A DNA stretch of 64,000 nucleotides, taken from positions 11,434,199 through 11,498,198 of the forward strand of contig OZ036002.1 of the NCBI GenBank assembly GCA_964035015.1, written 5' to 3'. The position numbers and the translations under genes are program-made. The notes under the pieces are model-generated. The model saw only the letters and a list, made by a program, of their open reading frames with translations. It was not told the origin of the DNA and did not search any database. Shown in pieces: positions 31,795 through 42,173 of this stretch (the stretch's first letter is position 1; each line of letters opens with the position of its first letter). The stretch is from Corallium rubrum (Eukaryota > Cnidaria > Anthozoa > Scleralcyonacea > Coralliidae).

Positions 31795-32507
31795 CATTAG
31801 GGACAGTTTATTAGTGTCAGAGGGGGGGGGGGGGGGGGGGATGGGTGAGAAAATGGGGGACCTGAAATTTTTGCTACTTCTTTTGGGGGGACCCTGAAAT
31901 AATTTATAAATTCTTAAGGGGGGCATGAAGTTTTTATATTAAACAAGGATAAGAGTCTTTGATAATCAACATTATTATACAAAAAGCCTTTAATTCGAAT
32001 TATTTTGTGTTGTTTTGTAAAATGTAAAATAAAAGTAAACCATAAGGCTCCGGTATTTAGTTCCTGATTGTGACTTACCATCCTTGGTATTGTGTTGGTT
32101 GAATAGTAGTGGCGAATGGTTTATAATTTGAGGTTTAAGGTGTTAGGGTAATAATTATGATTGAGATTAAGGAGAAGGTTAAGGTGACAATTGGTTTAAT
32201 GTGCGGGTCGGGTGGGAATTAAGGTTGGGGTTAAGGTTATTTTTAGGGTTAAGGTTATATTTAGGGTTAGGTTTAGGGTTAATGGGGTTGAATTTTGAGG
32301 TTTTATAGGTAGGGTGAGTGGGGTTAGGTTTTAAGATTAATGTCAGGATTTGAAGGGTTGGGGGGGGGGGGGGGCACTGAAATTATGTCAAATAAAAACG
32401 GGGGGGCTACCAAATTTTTGAACTTTGCTTGGGGGGTACCTGAAAAAAAAGAGAAAGTTTGGCAATTTCTCACCCATCCCCCCCCCCGAATGGTCCCTTA
32501 TTGGGGG
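31795..32507. mobile_element. G-rich TIR element with TTAGGG-like core
   Basis: GGGGGGGATGGGTGAGAAA on the left pairs with TTTCTCACCCATCCCCCCCC on the right. Outer ends AGGGACAG / GGTCCCT also pair. The interior holds a purine-rich GGTTAAGGTTA stretch (32130-32330). No transposase ORF. Confidence 0.5.
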
Positions 32508-32509
32508 GA

Positions 32510-33640
32510 AATCAAGACTGACAGATCAAGAAAAAGCCGTAATGCCTTCTTGGTCAGCTCTCATATAAACAAATAAACACAAGATGAAAATTAACAAGAA
32601 ATATTACAAGCACAAGCACGATCTCGGGCCCTAGGCAAAGTGGGCTAGCTTGGGTAACCCTCTCCTCCATATTAACACCCCCTACAGCGCTCGAAATCTT
32701 TCACGATTTGACCCCCCAAAATCCCGCTCAAATTGACCGCTCAGGTTTTAACGAAATAAGGTTTATGTCATCACTTTTCCTGCACTCTTTTATAGTTCAA
32801 ACACAGGGGGTAACATAAACCATTCCAGCTGAAATCTTCAAATGCATTTAGGACTCAAGGTTGGTTTTAAGCCAATTTACTAATGCTTGCGTAAAGTTTG
32901 CTGAACTTGTGCGGTGCCGCTTTGTCGCTTGTCGAAAAACAGAGATATAGACCTGACCGTATAGCGATATGTGTATTTTCCGCAAGTTTATAAAGTGACG
33001 ACACCTGTATAATGTATGTGTCTACGATTGAGATTCTCTGCCTGTATTAAAGCTAAGTGGAAAATTAAACTTCATTTACATTTCACAGTGCTAACTAGTT
33101 ACTACGCATTTAAGGCCGTCATACGGTTCGACTTCCCCCAAATCTCACCAAAAAAGCGTTCAAATATTTTTTGTTTCACTTTCTGTGTAAATCAAGAAAT
33201 GAACGCTTTTGTGTATAATGTACAAATTAAGAGGGGAAAATGGTTGAACCTCCCAAATTGTGTATCTGACCTCCCAAGTTCACGCTTGAGCGGTGACAGA
33301 CCCCCCAACTTCCCAGCGTTATTTCAAGCGCTGCCCATATTAACGCCAGACGATTTTATTCGTCAACGGGAGACCGTCTTGCCACAAAGAATGTAATAGA
33401 ATAAGCTTCACATATTTTCGTTTAGTGCTTTCCATAAAACACTCAGTACTGTTTGTGTCTTAAACTAACATTATTTGAAGCTCTCCTTAAACGCGTTCTT
33501 TCTTACCTTGCATTCTTTACTTTTATTAAGAAATGGCTTTTGGCAAGCTCCATACTTTCTTCCATACATCGTAATTTTATTCTCATTTATACGATGAAAT
33601 AAATATTACACATAAAAAGCCCAGTCGTTGTAGCACAATT
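32510..33640. other. No gene recognised
   Basis: Contains two GACCCCCCAA-type blocks (about 32710 and 33300) and an AACGCCAGACGATTTTATTC repeat end at 33346, a motif also at 44928. The 126-codon open frame at 33016-33396 overlaps these and is not convincing. Confidence 0.4.
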
Positions 33641-33699
33641 GGTTTACAATTTCAAAGGCGTACAGACTTTTAATAATTGTAATTTGTCTTCAGAGTGCT

Positions 33700-33922
33700 C
33701 GATAACATATAGTTAGAGCAAATATAGGTGAAGATTCTGAAGATTCTTTTTTAGATGAAACAGCCTGTTGCAGACTTTTGAGGTAAGCGAAAATATATAT
33801 ATATATATATATATATACGTGTGGGTTTTTGGTCTACGAAACGCAAAGAGTGCTCGATAACATATAGTTAGAGCAAATATAGATTTTCGCTTACCTCAAA
33901 AGTCTGCTACAGGCTGTTTCAT
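33700..33922 (-). mobile_element. PLE terminal sequence, inverted around a (TA)n
   Basis: TTTTGAGGTAAGCGAAAAT (33777) and its inverse (33882) flank a TA run. TAGATGAAACAGCCTGTTGC is the same end found at 36807 in the plus-strand PLE. The right side is cut by the hAT insertion at 33923. Confidence 0.65.
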
Positions 33923-35141
33923 CAGGGCCGTAGCTAGCATATGAAAGTTGGGGGGGTGTAAGTCCAAAATTTCCGAATTTCAGATGGTTTTTCCGAATAT
34001 GAATCGGCACGCGCCGTAAGGCGGGTCAATCTAGGGGGATCCGGGGGCATGCTCACCCCGGAAAATTTTTAGTTCTAGGGTCTCGGAAAATGCATTGCAT
34101 TTCCAGAATTCTGGGAGCAGTTCTGAGAGATTTCCTAGGACAGTTTACAGATCTGGGAATTTAGTTTTCAACAATAAAAAAGAAGCCAAAAATAAACAAT
34201 TAAATTCTATGATAAGGTATCATAATTTATTTGCACTAATCAGGGATTGTTGCACAAAATACAGCTATAATATCCCAACAAGAAAGACGTTTCTCATATT
34301 TACATGGTTACTTATGCAGTTCAGTCGTCATCACAAGCTTTGCAATTTAGAAGTTTATTCGTCTGCTGGTTTCCTTGGACCAGTTGTCAACCAAGTGGTC
34401 TACAATCAGTGACAAAATACCTTGGGACACTTCGTGTTTGTAGGTTAACTTAATACATTTTATAGTTTTTTTTCTCTTGATAGAGTTTATCCCTCCCTCC
34501 CCCTCCCTTTACAATGTTGACTTGGAAATAAGGGACGCTGTGAACGTGAAAATGAGTGCTTAAATAGTCACCAACATTGAACATGGGGGCCGGGGAACAT
34601 AAAACGGAAAATGTTGCTTTTTAAGTTGAAGTGTCCCAACACTTTTGTCACTGATTGTAAGTCTATACCGTCTGTAATATCTTTTAATTTCGCAATTAAG
34701 CAAAATTAAGTTGCGCAATCTATTATCTGTCATAGAATTGCGCAAAGCGGTTTTCACTGTCTTTAACTTGCTGAAAGTTCTCTCGTTCTCAGCCACAGTC
34801 ACAGGAGCAGTCAACGCAAGTCTGTAAACTCGACTGCCGACTGGTCAAAATCCGGAAATGAGAAATCTTATTATGTATCCGTGTATGCAAAGCAAAAGGT
34901 GTCATGTATCTAATGTGTGCAGTAAATCGACAAAAAAGATTTATTATGCATGTGAATATTATTGTTTTGTAAGTTCTATAAACTCAACATGAGTTTTTTT
35001 GCTGTTCACTGACTGAAATCTCGCTTAACCTATGTTGCCGTAGTTTTCCGAACGAGTAATTCGATTTTCCGAATATCTCAGTTTCGAAAAAGTTGGGGGG
35101 GTGAAACACCCCCCCCAATACCCCCCCTCGCTACGGCCCTG
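33923..35141. mobile_element. hAT element with perfect 8-bp duplication
   Basis: CAGGGCCGTAGCTAGC and the inverse GCTACGGCCCTG, flanked by TGTTTCAT at 33915-33922 and 35142-35149. Length 1219 bp. It retains one transposase fragment on the minus strand and G/C-rich subterminal runs. Inserted in a PLE end. Confidence 0.92.
34560..34814 (-). pseudogene. hAT transposase C-terminal (hATC dimerisation) fragment
   Basis: Residues 1-45 read PVTVAENERTFSKLKTVKTA, then LRNSMTDNRLRNLILL. This is the hATC dimerisation motif (P-x-T-x-A-x-x-E-R-x-F-S-x-L-K ... R-L-x-x-L). The catalytic DDE region and BED zinc finger are absent. The tail after about residue 50 runs into the terminal repeat and is probably not protein. 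A remnant in a non-autonomous element. Confidence 0.8.
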
Positions 35142-35251
35142 TGTTTCATCTAAAAAAGAATCTTCAGGCAGATGACAATTTTCGAAAACAGGTGGTGCTT
35201 ATATCCTTCTTGTCGGGACGTGGGAGTGTGGGGGCGAAACAATACATGCAT

Positions 35252-36187
35252 TCATGGCTTTGTTGCGCTGTTTGCGCGGAATTTGTGTCGATGACGACAT
35301 TGACTGATAATTTCTGCTCTTTTGTTGAGTAAACAATTCTTGTTTTTATCTTTCAAAATATAAAATTTTTCTTCTAAACATAAATTACATCGTTTTGAAC
35401 CTCCCGTGTACGAAATAAAATGTTTTAAAATTTGCCAATTAATACTAAAATCCTTATTGTTTTCTTTCAATGCCCAAATATATTTCGAAAGTTCGGTGTC
35501 GTTTGCATGCTTTTTATGCTGAAATGATTTAGTGTGGTTGGCCAATCGCTCTTTGAATGTGGTTGAAGTCATGCCAATGTAATTCTTGATCGTGTTTGTG
35601 TTGTTTACTGTGACTGTTGCTTTGTATACTATGTCCCTAGTCATGCATTGTTTTCTAAGTGGACAATTCGTGTTTTTCTTACAATTGCAACTGCTAGTGT
35701 CCTTATCCTGTGGCATGTTATTCCTAGATATGTGTGCATTGTGTTTAGTGATTATTGACTTAACATTGTTCATGCAGCTGTAACTTACTTTGACTGTGTT
35801 TCTGTTAAAAATCTTATGGAGCTTGTGGTGTGGTGGGAAGTGCTTGTCAATTAGGTTTAGGAAATTACGTCCTATATTTGTGCTTACACTCTTGCTAAAA
35901 GGTGGGTTGAACCAAGTGATGTTGCGTTGCCTATTCCTGCGTGGTTGCTGTCCTGTGTGTTGAGTGTAGCTAAGGTCATGATCAAAGTTGCTGTGCCTAA
36001 GTGCGTTCTGATATATGGGTGCAGATTCCTGAAAAACTTGTTCATCTGACGAGAGAAGTGCAATGCGCTTGTTGATTGATGCAGGTAACTCTCTTGTGAT
36101 GCTTGGTGGGTGGTTAGAGTGCTTATTTATGTAAAGCGGATCGTCATTGGGCTTCCTATAGGGCCTATAATTTCCATTGTTAAGGTA
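35252..36187 (-). pseudogene. PLE reverse transcriptase C-terminus plus GIY-YIG endonuclease
   Basis: A continuous minus-strand frame of about 310 residues, open at the 5' side (36187) with no start. The first half is the linker after the PLE reverse transcriptase (ITWFNPPFSKSVSTNIGRNF, then HKIFNRNTVKVSYSCMNN). The second half is a GIY-YIG domain: CNCKKNTNCPLRKQC zinc-knuckle-like pair, IVYKATVTV, NYIGMTSTTFKERLANH, then RCNLCLEEKFYIL and LLNKRAEIISQCRH. YIG, the Arg of the ERLANH helix and the Glu/Asn region are present. Reverse transcriptase itself is missing. Stop at 35252. The C-terminal ~154 codons are repeated inverted at 36243-36707. Confidence 0.85.
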
Positions 36188-36242
36188 TTATAATTTCCAT
36201 TGTTAAGGTATTCCTAGATATGCACACATATCTAGGAATAAC

Positions 36243-36707
36243 ATGCCACAGGATAAGGACACTAGCAGTTGCAATTGTAAGAAAAACACGAATTGTCCAC
36301 TTAGAAAACAATGCATGACTAGGGACATAGTATACAAAGCAACAGTCACAGTAAACAACACAAACACGATCAAGAATTACATTGGCATGACTTCAACCAC
36401 ATTCAAAGAGCGATTGGCCAACCACACTAAATCTTTTCAGCATAAAAAGCATGCAAACGACACCGAACTTTCGAAATATATTTGGGCATTGAAAGAAAAC
36501 AATAAGGATTTTAGTATTAATTGGCAAATTTTAAAACATTCTATTTCGTACACGGGAGGTTCAAAACGATGTAATTTATGTTTAGAAGAAAAATTTTATA
36601 TTTTGAAAGATAAAAACAAGAATTGTTTACTCAACAAAAGAGCAGAAATTATCAGTCAATGTCGTCATCGACACAAATTCCGCGCAAACAGCGCAACAAA
36701 GCCATGA
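36243..36707 (+). pseudogene. GIY-YIG domain ORF of the inverted PLE copy
   Basis: A 154-residue ORF nearly identical to the C-terminus of 35252-36187; one clear difference is HFISYTGG versus HSISYTGG. It contains the CNCKKN...CPLRKQC pair, IKNYIGMTSTTFKERLANH and the RCNLC and CRHRH motifs. The start at MPQDKD is the first Met after the palindrome and lies inside what is normally a longer protein, so this is a truncated copy. Confidence 0.8.
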
Positions 36708-36789
36708 ATGCATGTATTGTTTCGCCCCCACACTCCCACGTCCCGACAAGAAGGATATAAGCACCACCTGTTTTCGAAAATTGTCATCT

Positions 36790-36835
36790 GCCTGAAGATT
36801 CTTTTTTAGATGAAACAGCCTGTAGCAGACTTTTG
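36790..36835 (+). ncRNA. Hammerhead-like motif at PLE end, degraded helix II
   Basis: UCUGC, CUGAAGA, UUCU-loop-AGAU, GAAA, ACAGCCUGU, A, GCAGA. Helix I (UCUGC/GCAGA, 5 bp) and helix III form. Helix II is only 3 bp with a U-U pair at its base. The mirrored copy at the other end of this PLE is cut by the hAT target site. Confidence 0.4.
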
Positions 36836-36953
36836 AGGTAAGCGAAAATCTATATATATATATATACACATATATATGGAACACTACAGTACACAATCTG
36901 TTTTTCATGTTTTAAAACAATGCAAGAATTACACTTATTTAGCATTACTTTCA

Positions 36954-37440
36954 GGGCTGAAAATAACGTTTCATGTTACGCCGGTCATGGTGACTGGTCA
37001 GTTCCAGTTGTGACTGGTCAAAGGCAATTTTTGACTGGTCAAATTTCACGATGCTCCCCCCCACAAAAAAAACAACCAAACAAACCCCCAACAAAAAACA
37101 ACCAAACACAACACAACACAACACAACACAACACAACACAACACAACACAACACAACAAACACAACACAACACAACACAACACAACAAAAAACATGTAAA
37201 GTATATTCTACGCTATACTAGTACTGATATGAACGTTGGTCATAAAGAGGAAATGCATGCGTACTTCACTTCAATATATATCAGACATTATGAAACAGGT
37301 CTACAACAGCACAACAACAATCATTTTAAGTTCCTTCAAATGGAAGTTAATAAAAATAATTGCAAGTAATATGACCAGTCAAAATGACCAGCGTTATACA
37401 AATTTGACCGGTCACATTAAAAATTTGGCTGGTCATTGAC
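36954..37440. repeat. Repeat with GACTGGTCA motifs and (ACAAC)n
   Basis: TGACTGGTCA-type motifs at both ends (about 36991-37040 and 37372-37440) flank a C-run and an (ACACA)n tract at 37096-37192. It begins with CAGGGCTGAAAATAACG, resembling a hAT terminus. Confidence 0.5.
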
Positions 37441-37477
37441 CAGAAAATATTTTTTTATAATTATTATATTATAACAG

Positions 37478-37608
37478 CTACTAAATGCTGATGATGGACA
37501 ACATGGTGACATACTCATGGATGACAGGATTTTTCCAATCCTGGAAGACATTGGCTACCATGGAGTTCCTCAACGTGAAACAAAGCAGTCTACTGCCAAT
37601 CTTATAAG
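37478..37608 (+). CDS. HECT-like gene, first visible exon
   Basis: Exon between TATAACAG and AAG/GTCAGT. It encodes about 43 residues starting LLNADDGQHGDILMDDRIFP and ending STANLI plus a split Arg codon that the next exon completes. The segment has no catalytic motif of its own, but it is in frame with the two following exons. Upstream exons are not recognised; a repeat and a PLE occupy the 5' side, so the gene is probably 5'-truncated or has distant exons. Confidence 0.6.
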
Positions 37609-37797
37609 GTCAGTTGGTTAATAAAATCTAGATGTATTAATTCAATGAACTCAGTATCATACATTTTATATATTGAAATAATATATAATAACAATGATTT
37701 GAAATGCACTAACTTTAGGCCAATCTGTTGTGATTATAGTGTACCACATTCTTGTATGTATTAACTAGTATAATTATTGTGTGTTTAATTTCTGTAG

Positions 37798-38069
37798 ATC
37801 AATATGTATGAAGGAGCAGTTGGAAAATGTTCTTCCACAACTAGGGCATATTGAGGAAGGTCTAAATATTTATGGCTTGATTGATTCTATTAAGGATTCT
37901 AAAGATTTATGGGAGCCTGTGCTTGTTCCAGAGAAGGGAAGCTGTGTAAATGCAACTATGCTTATGGACAGTATTGTGGCAGTTTACAGTTTGAGCCAGC
38001 AGAAAAGAGAAATCGAAGGCGATGTCTATACATACTTTTGTGACTTTTTACACAGCATTGATGGAAACA
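37798..38069 (+). CDS. HECT-like gene, middle exon
   Basis: Acceptor TTCTGTAG, donor ACA/GTAAGT. The split codons on both sides fit (AG+A and A+GA). Encodes SICMKEQLENVLPQLGHIEE and, near the end, GDVYTYFCDFLHSIDGN. This resembles the helical stretch before the C-terminal lobe in the divergent HECT-like proteins ('G2/M phase-specific E3 ligase-like') that are numerous in cnidarian and fish genomes. Confidence 0.6.
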
Positions 38070-38154
38070 GTAAGTGCATTACGTTCATAAATTCAAATTC
38101 TCCACATTCAAAAATTACATCATTTTTCTTCATATGCTTTGACTGTATGAGAAA

Positions 38155-39500
38155 GCACAATACATGGGTGTTGGAAGTGGGGGGCACTCCCCCCAATAAT
38201 TTTGTTGGGGGGGAGGCCCAATAATATTTGTCTTATTTCAAAAAGTGTTCTATTTTAATTTCCGAGGTATTGTATGTCCAAACAAATGAATTAAAGGAAT
38301 ATATTTGTACACCCCCCCCCCCCCCCCACACACACACATTACCTCTGCACCGTCTAAAACTCCCACCAAACAACCCTGAAAATAACTTTTCCAAGGGTGC
38401 CTGACCAACTGGTTGGTGCCTGACACTGGACACTTTGTGCCTGACATGAGAATTACCATAATATTAATAAATAATAATATATAATTTATATTAATATTTA
38501 ATAATTAATATACTTATATACGACTACATCATTACAGTACTCATATACATGATTACATCACAATATCACATACAATCAAGAGTTACAGCAATTCCTAGAA
38601 AGTGAAACCATAAAAATCTTCCGAATCTGAATCAGAAGAAATTCCATTGTCATTAGCCATTGGTAACTGCAAGTGTAATTCTGGGATCCAATGATCCAGG
38701 CATTAGAGAAATCTTTCATGGTGCATAGTTGCTGCTTGTACTTTTGGCATAACTTGCAGAACAGCTTCTCAACATGTTCCTGCTTTATAGCTTCGTAATG
38801 TAGCCAAATACTAGCATTATCTTTTGCCAGATCTTCGTTGATCCACTTCTCGACAGTCGCTACTTTCAATACACGTTTCTTCTTGCTCATGTCATCCTGA
38901 TCTGGTATGGCGGCAGAACTACTAGATGGTCCAGGACCAGAACTTAGAGAGTTATCATTCTTCTTGAAAAAGTCAGTGATGCGGGAAGCCATTACTCAAA
39001 ATTTCCATGTGGTCAGGCGCGGACAAACATGGAAGGACTGGGACGAATTTTGAACATCCTCATTTCCGGAAAGGCGGAAAGTTTTCGGACGAAATCACGA
39101 AACATGTCCTACGCCGGTAGGACCTCTGGGACCAGGGTACGAAACATGCGGATCTAGTTGCGAACTTACCGAAGCATGCAGCTTTGATTTCGTTGATTTC
39201 GTTCTAGTAAATTTGTTTACCAATAATATTCAAATGTTCTTGCAAATGTCAGTTTCGTTTATATGCATATTACACTGCCGGACAAACTGTGTGTCCGACA
39301 CAAAAGCAGTTGTGCTGGACAGTCACCCTTTTCGTGCCGGACAATGTCCGTGTCCGGCCGCTTATTTTCAGGCTTGCCACCAAAGGTACTCAGGAAGACC
39401 CACTTTGCCATACGTAAATGCCCCCCCCCCCCCCCCCCCAATAATTTCTAGCTTCCCCTGCCCTTTAAAAACGCGAGCATCGGTAGTACCTGACCATGCA
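38155..39500. mobile_element. hAT-like insertion in the HECT-like intron (limits approximate)
   Basis: Long C runs at both sides (38311, 39421). Imperfect inverted segments ACCCTGAAAATAA (38370) and TTATTTTCAGG (39361), with CACCAAACAA / GCCACCAAAG beside them, frame the transposase remnant. Exact ends and target duplication were not resolved. Confidence 0.45.
38576..38992 (-). pseudogene. hAT-derived transposase N-terminus (ZNF862/KIAA1586-like)
   Basis: Starts MASRITDFFKKNDN, then a Ser-rich linker, then VEKWINEDLAKDNASIWLHY and LFCKLCQKYKQQL. This has the C-x2-C of the N-terminal zinc finger of hAT-derived proteins, followed by FSNAWIIGSQNYT, matching the 'F-x-x-A-W/F-I-x-G-S-x-N' motif. 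After about residue 108 the frame continues into non-homologous sequence. The second zinc-finger His pair and the catalytic domain are missing. It lies in an intron of the HECT-like gene, opposite strand. Confidence 0.65.
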
Positions 39501-39601
39501 TAGATCTGAGTAGGCCTGTGCCTACCCTAGACGATAATGCTGATAGTTAGTTGAAATATCTATGGTAACTAATAACTACTCTGTTGCATTTTTTTAACCA
39601 G

Positions 39602-39852
39602 GAATTGAAGGTATTTGTATTCAAGACTTTTTGCAGTGGCTAACTGGCTCAAGGAATATGCCTCCTTTGGGTTTTTCACGCAAAATAAAATGCCAGTTTT
39701 TACATGGTTGTAAGGAAAAATGCCAATGTAGACCAACAACCTCTACATGTGATTTGGTTATCACCTTACCTGTTCATCTGGAAAACCATGAGCATATGCA
39801 AGAAATCATGATTTCTGCTCTAAATGACTGCATAGGCTTTGGCTTAATTTAA
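39602..39852 (+). CDS. HECT-like gene, last exon with putative active-site Cys
   Basis: Acceptor TTTTAACCAG; stop TAA at 39850-39852. Encodes about 82 residues: ICIQDFLQWLTGSRNMPPLG, then FLHGCKEKCQCRPTTSTCDL, then VITLPVHLENHEHMQ and ALNDCIGFGLI. It aligns by eye with the C-terminal lobe of HECT ubiquitin ligases: F-x-x-W/F-x-T-G, P-P-x-G-F, then S-T-C-x-x-x-x-x-L-P, with Cys as the thioester residue, and the terminal G-F-G. The extra CKEKCQC cluster is unusual. An E3 role is inferred; HECT-like copies spread with transposons are also possible. Confidence 0.65.
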
Positions 39853-40416
39853 ACAAACTTACTGTAAAAAGATTTTTTGCTGTTCAATAGTTTTGTTTTA
39901 TTGTGTTGATCCTCCTATAACTCACTGTGCAAGAAAGCACATAGTGGTTTTCATACATGTTACTATTCTATGTTAAGATAATATAATATATCTCAAGTTG
40001 TTTTTAAGTGCTGAGCAGTTCTGTGTGTGTTCATTGATGACAGATTAATAAACCAGCACTAATGTACATGTATTCAGTGGGTTAAAGGTTGAGTGTGATA
40101 AACAAGTTAAGATTGAGAGTAGAGATGCTTAAACTTAACAAATTGACTTAATAAATTGACAATCAACATTGCAATGTTGCGGTGCAATACTGCAAAGTGG
40201 CATGCAAGAGAACATCCAGTTTGACTGTGGAAGACACTGATTTACGTAGATATGATGTCATGACATGGGGGGGGGGGAGGGGGTAATGGGCCAGGGAGAA
40301 AAAGGCATTTTGGGTATAAACAGTTCCAAAAAGGGTGGAAAACACTGTTGTAGAGTATATTCTTAATTAATTTATCTTAAAATCTATAAGCTACAGAATG
40401 TATAGAGCTTGAAAAA

Positions 40417-40448
<32 letters not shown>

Positions 40449-40665
40449 TTGTGAAATTCATTAATAATTCATGAGTTTTGCAGCCAATCCAATTTCAGAA
40501 ATTACGTCACATGTATACCCCTGTAAACCCCATACAAACTAAAACCAAAGATGCTAATTAGTTACAACCACTAGTGGATGTATACTCTTCTGATACAACC
40601 ACTAGTGCTTGTAACTAATTAGCGTCTTAATATCCCAAAGGGATTTTTACTATTCATTCATTTCA
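39853..40665. other. 3' flank, no gene recognised
   Basis: AT-rich sequence with a G-run at 40268 and a TA run at 40425. An inverted TTAGTTACAACCACTAGTG / CACTAGTGCTTGTAACTAA pair lies at 40556-40622. Confidence 0.4.
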
Positions 40666-40670
40666 CAAGT

Positions 40671-40770
40671 TGTTTACAACACTCGCGTCCTTGTTGTATT
40701 GAATATACAATCACTCGCCTTCGGCTCGTGATTGTATATTCAATACAACACGGCCGCTCGTGTTGTAAAC
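40671..40770. repeat. Palindrome with apex CACTCGCCTTCGGCTCGTG
   Basis: Outer arms GTTTACAACACTCG / CGTGTTGTAAAC and inner arms TTGTATTGAATATACAAT and complement. CGCGTCC faces CGGCCGC between the stems, as at 7.5 kb. Confidence 0.85.
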
Positions 40771-40774
40771 ATTA

Positions 40775-40778
40775 CATA

Positions 40779-40819
<41 letters not shown>

Positions 40820-40846
40820 TATATATATACAGTATATATATATACA

Positions 40847-40945
<99 letters not shown>

Positions 40946-41016
40946 TATATTATATTATATTATATTATATTATATTATATTATATTATATTATATTATAT
41001 TATATTATATTATATA
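40775..41016. repeat. (TA)n with TACAG interruptions and (TATAT)n tail
   Basis: About 165 bp of TA units followed by TATTA pentamers at 40940-41016. ORFs across it are repeat translations. Confidence 0.97.
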
Positions 41017-41019
41017 ATT

Positions 41020-41640
41020 TTATAGGACGTAAGGATTCTAGACTAGTGTAGTTTACAGTATGTTTACTCTTAGAAAAAGCCTGATTATCCAGCTCTGGCA
41101 ACTGCAACAAGGTTACAATTCAGTCTAGTCTTTTCGGATTGTTTTTCTCGTTCGCGGTTTCTTACTTTTTTCGTTGTTGACACATAAATACGACAAGGCA
41201 TCATTCAGTTCTCTTCATGATCTTCATCGTTCCCTCTCGAGTTATGTAGAATATACCAGAGCAAAATTCTTTACCGGCTTTGAACAGTTTCAGGACACAT
41301 CCTTCTTCTGTCAGTTACATTTCGGTCGGCATCGTTTTTGGTCTTTGTCGTATTAATTTTTAGGCTTTTTCCAGTGGTTTTGAGTCGTATTTATTGTTGT
41401 CTTTTTCTCGCTGCCACATCTCTTGTTAGCCTTCTTTCTTTGGTCTTTTTTCATAGTAATATTAATGTACATTTTAGCTCAAACCATTTTTTCTGACAAA
41501 GATTGCTTTCGTCATGATCGTTGAAAAACTATTTCGTAATCCAACCGAACTTATAAATCATAATTTGCTGACGTAAATTTAAATGATTTGAATAATTTAA
41601 CAGGTTAGTTACCAGTACCCTGCTATTCGAACCGCGCAAG
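41020..41640. other. No gene recognised
   Basis: No ORF, promoter box or repeat end that I can support. Confidence 0.4.
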
Positions 41641-41656
41641 TTATGGATTTGATAAC

Positions 41657-41659
<3 letters not shown>

Positions 41660-41715
<56 letters not shown>
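41660..41715. repeat. (TA)n microsatellite
   Basis: Pure TA run that abuts the first hammerhead unit. Confidence 0.95.
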
Positions 41716-41719
<4 letters not shown>

Positions 41720-41722
41720 AAT

Positions 41723-41764
41723 CTACAGACACGTGTTTCGCTGTTCCACAGCTCATCAGTGTAG
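41723..41764 (-). ncRNA. Hammerhead ribozyme 1 of tandem pair
   Basis: Minus strand, 5' to 3': CUACA, CUGAUGA (41759-41753), GCUGU-GGA-ACAGC, GAAA (41739-41736), ACA-CG-UGU, C, UGUAG. Helix I and helix II have five perfect pairs each; helix III has three pairs and a 2-nt loop. All invariant core bases are present. Predicted cleavage between 41728 and 41727. Confidence 0.88.
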
Positions 41765-41972
41765 CAACTTATTTATACCCAAGCGACTGTCAGTGACAAC
41801 CGCTTGTGGGACAACAGCTGTCATGCGCACATCCAGAGTGCGTAAAGCGATATGGGGCCAGAGTGCTCAAACTACCACAAGGGTAGTGGGCTTTGCATTA
41901 TTGCTAAAGGACACCCACACCAACCTCACAGAGTGCTCAACAACACCGAATGAAGGAGCGTAATAGTACAAT

Positions 41973-42014
41973 CTACAGACACGTGTTTCGCTGTTCCACA
42001 GCTCATCAGTGTAG
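41973..42014 (-). ncRNA. Hammerhead ribozyme 2 of tandem pair
   Basis: Identical to the motif at 41723-41764 and exactly 250 bp away in the same orientation. Cleavage is predicted between 41978 and 41977, so double cleavage would release a 250-nt RNA (41977 to 41728). Confidence 0.88.
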
Positions 42015-42172
42015 CTTGGTACAATCTGGATATGGCATGGCAACTTATTTATACCCAAGCGACTGTCAGTGACAACCGCTTGTGGGACAACAGCTGTCAT
42101 GCGCACATCCAGAGTGCCTAAAGCGATATGGGGCCAGAGTGCTCAAACTACCACAAGGGTAGTGGGCTTTGC

Positions 42173-42173
<1 letters not shown>

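Larger units (their letters stand above)
36225..36890 (+). mobile_element. PLE 3' fragment, inverted relative to 35150-36187
   Basis: Arms of about 600 bp meet at a TTCCTAGATATG / CATATCTAGGAA palindrome (36207-36240). The plus copy continues through the PLE end (AGATGAAACAGCCTGTAGC) into a TA run. Confidence 0.8.

Noticed and set aside
32130-32330. Interstitial telomere repeats (TTAGGG-like)
   Set aside because: Motifs such as GGTTAAGG and GGTTAGGTTTAGGG are irregular and lie inside a G-rich transposable element; there is no true TTAGGG array.
33016-33396. ORF of 126 codons
   Set aside because: Overlaps repeat ends (GACCCCCCAA, AACGCCAGACGATTTTATTC) and shows no recognisable motif.
40728-41051. 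ORFs rich in Tyr-Ile
   Set aside because: Translations of the (TA)n and TATTA repeats.
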